Source: Lepidonotus clava (taxonomy: Eukaryota; Annelida; Polychaeta; Phyllodocida; Polynoidae). Taken from it: DNA of 64,000 bases. The DNA lies in the NCBI GenBank assembly GCA_936440205.1, contig OW387133.1:6848001-6912000 (forward strand), given 5' to 3'. The notes under the pieces are model-generated. The model ran no database searches and had not been told where the DNA came from. It was given only the letters and a program-made list of their open reading frames with translations. Of the stretch, positions 55,805 to 64,000 are shown piece by piece; the first letter of the stretch is position 1, and every line of letters begins with the position of its first letter. The translations under genes were made by a program, and so were the position numbers.

Positions 55805-56096
55805 GACTATGGGCTGTCGCTAAAGGCTTATTCCACTATGCATGCAATGGCAGTTGCACTCCCTCTAGGAAACGCAGGTATACTTGTGTTCAGATACCAA
55901 CATGTTTGTATCTGAATGCAATTACTCCATGGAAAACAACATAATTGCGTCCCCTAAATGCAAATATGAATGAAAGACAATTCTAGTTCTAATACATGTT
56001 ATTAGAAATTGCTTGCGTTTTCTTGTGTTCACTTGCGTTCTCATCAATAAACAGAAGTTAGATGACCAACGCAAGCAAACAAACAGAATATAGCCT
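55805..56096. mobile_element. Family C MITE at the head of the satellite array
   Basis: AAAGGCTTATTCCACTATGC at the left and AACAGAATATAGCCTTTATG at the right. It contains the ACCAACATGTTTGTATC palindrome and ACGCAAGC / GCTTGCGT inverted words. Its right terminus is also the first monomer boundary of the tandem array that follows. Confidence 0.7.
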
Positions 56097-57463
56097 TTAT
56101 GCATTTTAATGTTTCTAATTTTCTGTTGATGTAGCTGGGCAGAGTGATTAAGATCAACCTCCAGCTATACCTATAAAACTTAATACAGCCTTTCTGCATT
56201 TTAATGTTTCTAATTTTTGGATGAAATGGAATATAGGCTTTATTCGTTTGAAGATTTCTAATTTTCTCTTGATGTAGTTGACTAAAGTGATTTAGATTAA
56301 CCTCCTGCTATACCTATAAAACTGAATATAGTCTTTTTACGTTTTAATGTTTCTAATTTTCTATTGATGTAGTTGGCTGTAGTGATTAAGATTAACCTCC
56401 CACTATACCTATAAAACAGAATATAGCCTTTGTGCATTTTAATTTTCTAATTTTGTGTTGATGTAGCTGGGTAGAGTGATTAAGATGTACCTCCCGTTAT
56501 ACCTATGAAATGGACTATAGCCTTTATGCTTTTTAACGTTTCTATTTTTCTGTTGACTTAGCTGGGTCGAGTGATTAAGATTAACCTCCTGCTACACCTA
56601 TAAAATGGAATATAGGCTTTATGCGTTTTAATGTTTCTAATTTTCTGTTGATGTAGCTGGGTAGAGTGATTAAGATGTACCTCCCGTTATACCTATGAAA
56701 TGGACTATAGCCTTTATGCTTTTTAAACGTTTCTATTTTTCTGTTGACTTAGCTGGGTCGAGTGATTAAGATTAACCTCCTGCTACACCTATAAAACGGA
56801 ATATAGGCTTTATGCGTTTTAATGTTTCCAATTTTCTGTGGATGTAGTTGGTTGTAGCGATTAAGATTAACTTCCCGCTATACCTATAAAACGGAATATA
56901 GCCTTTATATGTTTTAATGTTTCTAATTTTCTGTTGATGTAGCTGGGTAGAGTGATTAAGATGTACCTCCCGTTATACCTATGAAATGGACTATAGCCTT
57001 TATGCTTTTTAACGTTTCTATTTTTCTGTTGACTTAGCTGGGTCGAGTGATTAAGATTAACCTCCTGCTACACCTATAAAACGGAATATAGGCTTTATGC
57101 GTTTTAATGTTTCTAATTTTCTGTTGATGTAGCTGGGTAGAGTGATTAAGATGTACCTCCCGTTATACCTATGAAATGGACTATAGCCTTTATGCTTTTT
57201 AACGTTTCTATTTTTCTGTTGACTTAGCTGGGTCGAGTGATTAAGATTAACCTCCTGCTACACCTATAAAACGGAATATAGGCTTTATGCGTTTTAATGT
57301 TTCTAATTTTCTGTGGATGTAGTTGGTTGTAGCGATTAAGATTAACTTCCCGCTATACCTATAAAACGGAATATAGCCTTCATATGTTTTAATGTTTCTA
57401 ATTTTCTGTTGATGTAGCTGGGTAGAGTGATTAAGATGTACCTCCCGCCATACCTATAAAACA
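56094..57463 (+). repeat. 95-bp satellite with five-monomer higher-order period
   Basis: About 15 monomers of 91-97 bp (one only 48 bp at 56189-56236). Each begins CCTTTATGCNTTTTAA and ends with ATACCTATAAAACGGAATATAG. Three monomer types recur: type 1 has GTAGAGTGATTAAGATGTAC, type 2 GTCGAGTGATTAAGATTAAC, type 3 GTTGTAGCGATTAAGATTAA. From 56427 the order is 1-2-1-2-3, 1-2-1-2-3, 1, a repeat period of 475 bp. The monomer junction equals the terminus of the family C MITE at 55805-56096. Confidence 0.85.
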
Positions 57464-57674
57464 CCATCTGAGGCGAGGCGTACATCCCCTCCGCAGGTAG
57501 GGAGTAGTAAATTAAGTCCTGGCCTGGAAGAAAAACGTAGGTAAGGCTCTTAGCGATGATTTAATGTAGTGATTACGGTCCTAATGATGAAGGTTGGGGA
57601 GTGGGGCTGGCGCGGGGGGCCTGAAGGTGGGAGGTGGGGGTGGGGTGGGGTTGTGTTTATAGGTGAGGGTAAAG
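57464..57674. other. Non-coding, G-rich
   Basis: G-rich tract 57590-57670; nothing else seen. Confidence 0.5.
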
Positions 57675-58044
57675 CAGGGGCGGATACATGATTTTTGAAA
57701 GGGGGGGGGGGACACTAAAGCGCCATACCCACTAGGCGATTTCGGCTGAGTTGGCTGACTCATTGGCCCTAAAATTGGCCCATTCTACCCTTAGAATCGG
57801 CAGATTTCAGGATCGATGCAGATCAAACATGCACATTTTCAACATACCAGAAGGTACCAGGTTATCATAAGAATAGGCCGATTCTCCCAGTTGCCGGTCG
57901 CCGGTTAAATCACCTAGTGGGCACTAAAGCCACGTGAAATCACGCATACGCGTGCAGCATTTTCCCCTCTTTTTGTAGTTTAGGGGTCCACCTTAAGGGG
58001 GTGGGGGGAGGTCAGGACCTCCAGGATCCCCCTGGATTCGCCCG
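57675..58044. mobile_element. Family L MITE, copy 2, interrupted
   Basis: CAGGGGCGGATACATGATTTT at the left and CCTGGATTCGCCCGTG at the right are inverted. Right-half words CAGCATTTTCCCCTCTTTTTG match 39928-40080. A family B MITE is inserted at 57716-57935. Confidence 0.6.
57716..57935. mobile_element. Family B MITE, copy B6 (nested)
   Basis: AAAGCGCCATACCCACTAGG at the left; the right end AAATCACCTAGTGGGC is clipped. ACTAAAGC lies at both junctions. Interior words AATCGGCAGATTTCAG and GATCAAACATG match the 29.5-kb outer copy. Confidence 0.6.
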
Positions 58045-58050
58045 TGGGTT

Positions 58051-59247
58051 AGCGCTACCGTTAAACCGGACTCAAAGAGGCCCAAAATCTAAAATCATAT
58101 TTTACGGAATTTGGAAACTGGAAAAATATTCCATGACCTAGGTCAGTGGTAAAGTGCAAGCTATGACAATTTGTAAATACCCCATAAGAGATGGTAATAT
58201 TTCCCATTATTTTCAAAGAACTGCAATTCAGGTAATTCAGTTGAAAAGAAACACATTTTCATGGGTTTCAAGTGTTTTTGACAGTTTAAAGTCTACCATA
58301 GTGCCTTGATTAAGCTCATGTATATAATTTGGATGTAAACAACGTTGACAATGAATAGCTTTGGGCTCATTTAACCTTTATCATCATATTTTCACGTTTC
58401 ATCTTATTATTCACAATGTCAATGCATGTATTGTTGCAATTGACTTGTATGCATTTCTTTATTCCCCTCTAAACCCAAATGTCATCTCATATGATAGGCG
58501 GATGTTTTAGAATTGCAGAAATAACACACTCTGCATGATTGTCCTTATGTTTTTCATTTTATCCTAGAATATTCTAGATGATACGATATGATTATTTTGC
58601 CAACAATTTGCAATCTGAAGTCTTTTTAAGAATTTTACAATTTCAAAAAAACATCTTTTCGTGTGTTGCCACACTCAGATTTGTGTTTCCTGAGCATCAA
58701 AGGAATCAGAAAACTCTAAAGATCAAATCACTTTAATTACATGAAATATTTAATCAACGGTAGTGAAATATTACATACCTCTATAGTAGCCTTCAATCTA
58801 ATTCTCTAATTCGTCTGATGGGACGAATTAAACATTAAAAACGCATTATTTCCAAAAAGGGGGAGCACCCCTCATCCCAGCTAAATCTCACACTCCGACA
58901 ATCAATGCTTAAGGGACTATAGCATTTATTTAAAGCAGAAAGACGGCAGGGTGTCAGTTTCAGAAGAATTTGAAGCATTTGAACATAGGATATCCAAACT
59001 GGATATATCTGCAGAAGAAGAGAAGACCCAAGATGTAAGCCAATATGTTATTGTGATAACTCTTTGGGCTCTTGGTTTTCGTTGTTAAATGTTTACAATA
59101 GTATCAAAATGAATCCTTTATGTGTTAGTGCAAATACTAAACACAAACATATGTATACTGGAGGCAATATCTTTGACCCTTCGGCTCATATGGAGAGAAA
59201 TTAAACATAATGCCTCTGGCTAGATCGAGTTGTTTAACAGTTATTTA
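58051..59247. other. AT-rich non-coding stretch
   Basis: A small hairpin, TAATTCGTC..GACGAATTA, at 58806-58830. No gene supported. Confidence 0.45.
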
Positions 59248-59447
59248 AGACAGGGTTACACTAGACGACTTTGAGCTGAAATATCGGCTTGATATGATGG
59301 TATTACAGACACCTTACGTACAAGATTGACATGATTATTAAAATTAGCAATCTGAAGTATGTAACAAACATTGTTTTTCTTATATTTGAGATTGAGGTAA
59401 CATTGTCATATTAAAGTCAGCTCGAGTCGTGTAGTGTAATACTGCCT
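59248..59447. mobile_element. Family G MITE, short copy
   Basis: Left AGACAGGGTTACACTAGACG and right GTCGTGTAGTGTAATACTGC are inverted, extended by CTTTGAGCTGAAA / AAAGTCAGCTCGAG. TTA flanks both ends, indicating a Harbinger-type duplication. Confidence 0.65.
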
Positions 59448-59569
59448 TTAGTGTATAGTCCGAATGACACAAACACTCGGACCTCCACCTCACCACCCCC
59501 CCCTTCCCTGCTCTTAGCCCTGCGCCTTCCCCATCCCCCTCATGCCCATGTCCCTGCCCGCCCCACTGC

Positions 59570-59665
59570 CCATCAAAGTCTCCCCTGCGCCTGCGCGTGG
59601 CAACAACAGCGCATGCGTCTGGGTCACAGCGTCGGTACTTCCGGTTCCTGTTTCGTGTCGAGTGC
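59570..59665. promoter_or_regulatory. Candidate CpG promoter
   Basis: NRF1-type GCGCATGCG (59609), a second CTGCGCCTGCGCG (59585), an ETS core ACTTCCGG (59637), and two inverted CCAAT-like ATTGG words (59669, 59675). These typify TATA-less animal promoters. It is followed at once by the minisatellite, so the direction cannot be settled. Confidence 0.35.
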
Positions 59666-59669
59666 AGAT

Positions 59670-60435
59670 TGGGATTGGTCATTAAGTATAAACAAGGGGG
59701 TCTAAGGATGTATGTCGACTAATAGGAATGGTCAAATGTTAAGGATAAACAAGGGGGGTGGGGGTGGGGGAGGGGGTCTCAGGATGTATGTCGACCAATG
59801 GGACTGGTCATTAAGGATAAACAACGGGAGTTGGGGAGTCCTCAGGATGTATGTCAACCAATGGGAATGGTCATTAAGGATAAACAAGGGGGGGGGGATC
59901 CTCAGGATGTATGCCAACCAATGGGAATGGTCATTAAGGATAAACAAGGGGGGGGGGTCCTCAGGATGTATGCTGACCATTGGGACTGGTCATTTAGGTT
60001 AAACAAGGGGGGGGGGGTCAGAATGTATTCTAACCATTGGGACTGGTCATTAAGGATAAACAGGGGGGGGGGTTCTCAGGATGTATGCTGACCATTGGAA
60101 ATGGTCATAAAGGATAAACAAGGGAGGGGGAGTTCTCAGACTGTATGTCGACCATTGCGACTGATCATTAAGGATAAACAAGGGGGCAGGGGGGCCCTCA
60201 GGATGTATGCCAACCAATGGGAATGGTCATTAAGGATAAACAGGGGGGAGGGGTGCAGGCTGTATGCTGAGCATTGGGACTGGTCATTAAGGATAAACAG
60301 GGGGGAGGGGGGTGCAGATCGACCAATGGGAAAGGTCATTAAGGATAAACAAGGGGGGGGGGGGTCCTCAGGATGTATGCTGACAATTGGGACTGGTTAT
60401 TAAGGATAAACAAGGGGGAGGGGGAGGGGGGTTCT
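59670..60435. repeat. ~60-bp minisatellite with long G runs, about 13 units
   Basis: Units of 52-72 bp read GGTCATTAAGGATAAACAAG, then a G tract of 6-13, then TCCTCAGGATGTATGCNRACC and ATTGGGAATG. G-tract length varies most. The plus- and minus-strand frames over it are artefacts. Each G tract, with neighbours, could form quadruplexes. Confidence 0.92.
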
Positions 60436-60448
60436 AAGGCTGAATGAC

Positions 60449-60676
60449 GACCATTCCACTTTACGGTATTTGCTTGTGGTACCATGAAAAGCAAACTGCT
60501 GCAAACTTGCTTGCACTAGGGTACCACAAGGTGGAATAGAGGTACATGCTGTACTTGCTTGCAGTACTTGCAAGAACTGCAGATGCTTTTATATATGTTT
60601 TCTATGAATTGCTTGTGGTTAGGCATACCAACTTGTTGGTATCAAAGCCGTAAATTGCAAAGTGGAATATAGTCTT
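60449..60676. mobile_element. Family C MITE, copy C7
   Basis: CATTCCACTTTACGGTATTTG at the left and GCAAAGTGGAATATAGTC at the right are inverted. The ACCAACTTGTTGGTATC palindrome and GTACTTGCTTGCAGTACTTG words match C3 in the opposite orientation. Confidence 0.7.
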
Positions 60677-60734
60677 TACAGGGCCTTTGAATAGAACAGA
60701 CAGCTTACGCCATATCTTTGAACATTTGTACAAC

Positions 60735-60925
60735 TGTCATTTTTTGTCCAATAAAGGATTTTGAAAAGGGGGACCGCATAACAGGCTAAGTACTAAAATG
60801 TGGAGTATTTATACATGGATGTGGAACATTCTTTTTATCCTTTTTCGTAAAGTATAAGTCTCCACCAAAAGGGGTTGGGGGGGGGGGGGACAAGACCCCT
60901 GCACCAACTCCCTTGATCTCCCCCT
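60735..60925. mobile_element. Possible family L repeat, copy 3
   Basis: Shares GGATTTTGAAAAGGGGGACC, TAAGTACTAAAA and TTTTTCGTAAAGTATAAG with copies 1 and 2. Ends are not defined. Confidence 0.4.
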
Positions 60926-62061
60926 GCTAAACCATGGAAAAAGCTCGAATTATATTTCCAAAGTATATAATTCAAGGCTAAATCATCTTCTGAAATGAAA
61001 GTAAATTGTAATAATGCATGTTATTAGAAGATGTCAAATATAATTATGTATACTTAAATAAAGAATATTTGCCAGAAATAGTATTGACCTAATCTCCTAT
61101 GTTAGATACTGGTCTAAAGTACGTATCTGTACCCGGTATAAGCTTAGTCTTGGGGGATGCTAGTTAGGATATAACTCCTCATTATTGTAGGCTTAGAGGA
61201 AGGCCTCTATATCAAATAGGGAGGCCCTGATGGTGAAAGAGGTAAGGAGGTATGTTCTTAAAAGATTTATAAAGTAGTTGCCGTGCCAGTATTAATGATA
61301 TATATGCACACATCCCGTACCCTGGATGGTGGTAGATCCAAGACTGTTTAAGGGAGTTGTTCCCACATGTTTATAGACAATCTTTTGATAATGGTTAAAA
61401 TGGATTTCTTGATTATAATCATGCCGTTTTGGAAGTATTGATACTAGACTAGAATACAAACTTTGACAATTCCCGACCCTTGATGGCATTAGATCTAGGG
61501 CTGTTCAAGGTAGCTTGAAAGTATACCAACATGTATAAAGAGCCTCGTTTGAACAAGATTGAAATAGACGTCTACGCAATCAACCTTGATTGCGTAGACG
61601 ATCACAATGATGTTTATCATAACCACGTTTCTCTCACCGAAATGTTGAATTTATCATTATTGAAAGCTAGAAATAATTCATTGTGATTTCCTTACATTGT
61701 TTGAGATGAATTTATATGGTTAGAATGAGTTTTATGTGTGATTTTTAAACGTGAAAATCGAAGATTTTGAATTGATCACCAGTGTGGCGCCAGGTAAATT
61801 TCGGGATAGGTAACATCATCTGCACAGAGGCTATAATCAGCCAATTATGGACAGTATCCTCACTAGATTAGAACATATTATCCATCCAACTATACAAGTT
61901 TAGGGCTGATATAACGTCTTCTAGCTAATGACTCACCAATCAGGATGATGGCAGATACTATTCAGATTATAAAAGCATGTGCTCTAGATGTAAAAAAGAG
62001 GATGTGGAGTAAATTTATTCCTCTAGGCATCCTGGTATACTTATATGACTTTTTCACCAGT
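60926..62061. other. Non-coding; one perfect hairpin
   Basis: AT-rich without genes. Contains the palindrome listed at 61569-61600. Confidence 0.5.
61569..61600. other. Perfect 15-bp inverted repeat with 2-base loop
   Basis: CGTCTACGCAATCAA, CC, then the exact complement TTGATTGCGTAGACG. It is isolated, not part of a recognised MITE, and undecayed. Confidence 0.85.
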
Positions 62062-62352
62062 TGCCCGTTGCACAAAACCTATTGTTACAACACAAGGTAG
62101 CAAATTAACCACACCTCTCGTAGCCACTTTGCATATAATAACACGCGTTTTGACTCTCAAAGTAAACCTATTTAGAATGTTATTTATGAGCTGCTATTCT
62201 CATAATGTATAGCCTTGCAGTGCCCCTTTTTACATCAATTTACAGCATTTAATTTGATCTAGTAGAAACATAGATATTAAGGGTAACGTTTAAACGATAA
62301 CTATCATAATAACGACATAATAATTATTATGATAGATCATTGTGCAACGGGC
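62062..62352. mobile_element. Family F MITE
   Basis: TGCCCGTTGCACAAA and TTGTGCAACGGGCCA are inverted ends. Near the right end, CTATCATAATAA / TTATTATGATAG forms a hairpin. No coding capacity. Confidence 0.65.
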
Positions 62353-62932
62353 CACAGGTGTCAGCACAACTTTACAACAGATTTCAGCATGTAACATAAC
62401 AAGGGCTATAATTTAAACGTTTTAATAGGTGCGCAAAGTTACACTGGCAACTTTGATATTAATAGCCTGCTCAGGGTCAATGTAACACTGTTGGCAAAAC
62501 AAACAAAAAGCGTCCCCTAATAAAAGCAGCTGCCCATGTTGCCCTGCAGGGCACACGTAGAGGTAACCCACACAGGGACAATCCACGGGCTATTTTCACT
62601 GTCACTATTTTTATTAATGTCATGACTGTCACGAAGCTATGCTCTTGTTCTGAACGCTAATTTGACGCACGCCCCGAGCCTCAAAATAAAACGAGAAGTA
62701 CTGTGACCTCAATGAGTGCTTTTAATGGCAGGTTTGGCCAAACAAGGTGTTCAGTCTTTGTGATTGGCCAGGTAGGGTGTGATCTGAGAGGGTCATTGGG
62801 TGAGGAGAGGGAGGAGGGGGGGGGGGGGGTGCACAAAATATTAAACTGTATTAAATGTCATCCATCGAATGGAAATTAAAATTGAAAAAGTTCAGTGCTC
62901 TGTATCGATTGTCCAGTAAAAACCCACTCTCT
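62353..62932. other. Non-coding with poly-G run
   Basis: A run of about 13 G at 62817-62829; nothing else recognised. Confidence 0.5.
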
Positions 62933-63296
62933 GATTCTCCACGCCATCTGATAGCTGATTTACTGTATTGTAGGTACCTGCAGATTAACTTTGACTGGGT
63001 TTGTAGACAAATCTCAGGAATATCTATAGAAAATGTACAAAAATGTGCTTTTTTTACTAAGCAAAATGAATGAATTTTCTAACCAATTTGAAATATTTTA
63101 GATATTTATAGGTATGAAATGGAAAAAATGATGAATGCTAGTTTTCCACTATTGCAAACCAAAGTTATGCCATGATTTTTGAAAATGTCTATACTTAAGC
63201 CTTGTGACTTGTCTAAATATTTTCCAGAATGCACCTTGATTTAGGCTAGTCTGCAGGTGCACTTCAATAATTAAGCTATCCGTGGTTGGGAGAACT
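62933..63296. mobile_element. Family E MITE, copy E6 (complete)
   Basis: ATTCTCCACGCCATCTGATAG at the left, GCTATCCGTGGTTGGGAGAA at the right. Inner arm ends GTACCTGCAGATTAAC and CTAGTCTGCAGGTGC make inverted arms of about 50 bp. Best reference for the family. Confidence 0.75.
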
Positions 63297-63435
63297 TTAT
63301 CGTTTAAGTCTTGGGAATGAAATACACCATTTGGTTTACTTATCAACGTTTGAGTTGTAATAATGATCAATGGGAAAATAATTGTCACTGAACGTACTCT
63401 CCTTTATATGTCAATGATGACACTTTTATACTGTG

Positions 63436-63815
63436 GTCCGTCACGTAATCTCCTCGCTGTTGTTAGGGTTGTCCACGCACCACAGCAAGACCCCTCCCTG
63501 TTCAAAAATTGAAACAATACATCTTATCGCAACAAGGGTGTCTCTGTTATGATGGTTCCCGCTGTTGATTTGTGGCTGTTCTACTGGACTGATTTTGTTT
63601 CTGTAAACAGTTCTGAAAACTAGACATTTAGATCTAAAATCCCTAAATTTGTCTGTCTGGAAAGATTATTAGAAATGGGTGAAAATCGATGCTGAATTTC
63701 GTGTATAACAGAGCAACTTTGACAAAACCCTCGCTGTGGTTTGCACTGTTGCGAGACCTGCATGGAAGTCCTTGCTTTGGTCTCGCTGTTGCGAGGGTTG
63801 GCTTATGCGATGGAG
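63436..63815 (+). repeat. Family M dispersed repeat, copy 2
   Basis: Colinear with 40083-40390, but with about 40 bp extra near the left (TTCAAAAATTGAAACAATAC) and a duplicated CTGTTGCGAG segment near the right. Confidence 0.55.
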
Positions 63816-63839
63816 CAACGAGGGCTGTGTAGGAGGGGG

Positions 63840-63975
63840 CCCTGCCAGTACACACCCCACTATCAAAGTCCTGGCACCCCAACCACTACCTGGGGAAAGT
63901 TGGCGCATGCGCAGACGGTGTCTGCCCGGTTCACCCTGACCACGTGACCTCGGCTGGCGACCGGCCTGAATCACA
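63840..63975 (+). promoter_or_regulatory. Candidate promoter at right edge
   Basis: NRF1-type GGCGCATGCGCAGAC (63902), E-box ACCACGTGACC (63938) and GC-rich sequence directly ahead of the ATG at 63976. This looks like a TATA-less host promoter reading out of the window. Confidence 0.4.
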
Positions 63976-64000
63976 ATGGCCACTGGCCACTGCTCCGGCC
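63976..64000 (+). CDS. Possible host gene start, runs off the window
   Basis: ATGGCCACTGGCCACTGC gives Met-Ala-Thr-Gly-His-Cys-Ser-Gly in a good initiation context (CACAATGG). Only eight codons are visible, so no product can be named. The same bases fit a YY1-type motif (AATGGCCAC), which often lies just after a transcription start and would not need translation. Confidence 0.25.

Noticed and set aside
59712-60403. Plus and minus frames with repeating MVIKDKQGG / FILNDHSHW peptides
   Set aside because: Translation of the ~60-bp G-run minisatellite; unit lengths vary and break phase repeatedly.

Overview
The window looks like non-coding chromosomal DNA from an invertebrate animal. It is AT-leaning, no host open frame is convincing, and it is packed with short non-autonomous DNA transposons, tRNA-derived SINEs, microsatellites and minisatellites. 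A few CpG-rich patches carry NRF1-, E-box-, ETS-, Kaiso- or CTCF-like sites typical of animal promoters and boundaries. A marine invertebrate deuterostome such as amphioxus, acorn worm or echinoderm would fit, but the sequence does not fix the species.

The only clear protein-coding unit is a complete-looking Ngaro-type tyrosine-recombinase retrotransposon on the minus strand at 45942-51123. It has three ORFs: a gag-like protein, reverse transcriptase plus RNase H, and a tyrosine recombinase. It also has the split direct repeats diagnostic of this group, reading A1 - ORFs - B1 - A2 - B2 on the minus strand. Both 219-bp A copies are identical, as are both 130-bp B copies, so the insertion is young. 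It sits at the edge of a MITE that itself lies in a small tandem repeat.

Layout. 0-12 kb: scattered MITEs, a CTCF-like site near 2.9 kb, a CpG promoter-like patch at 4.7 kb, a 0.95-kb 11-bp minisatellite at 8.9-9.9 kb, and a CpG patch with 10-bp-phased TCTCGCG motifs at 11.6 kb. 12-31 kb: MITEs of at least nine families, a 1.46-kb TIR element carrying two divergent tRNA-like modules (14.8-16.3 kb), and nested Harbinger-like MITEs (29.5-29.9 kb). 31-45 kb: a promoter-like patch (31.6 kb), tetranucleotide arrays (32.0-32.4 kb), hairpin-bearing elements, a CpG-rich MITE (37.6 kb), a SINE-like repeat (40.6 kb) and a palindromic TTAA-flanked MITE (42.4 kb). 46-51 kb: the Ngaro element. 52-64 kb: a third hairpin element, a SINE with a perfect 12-bp duplication (53.4 kb), a 93-unit CACT array, a five-monomer higher-order tandem array (56.1-57.5 kb), a G-run minisatellite (59.7-60.4 kb), and a promoter-like patch at the right edge that ends in a possible start codon.

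Family labels A-N used below are local to this annotation. Grouping into families rests on repeats compared by eye within the window, so copy ends are accurate to roughly 5-20 bp. Superfamily names are inferred from terminal repeats and target-site duplications, because no transposase is present.
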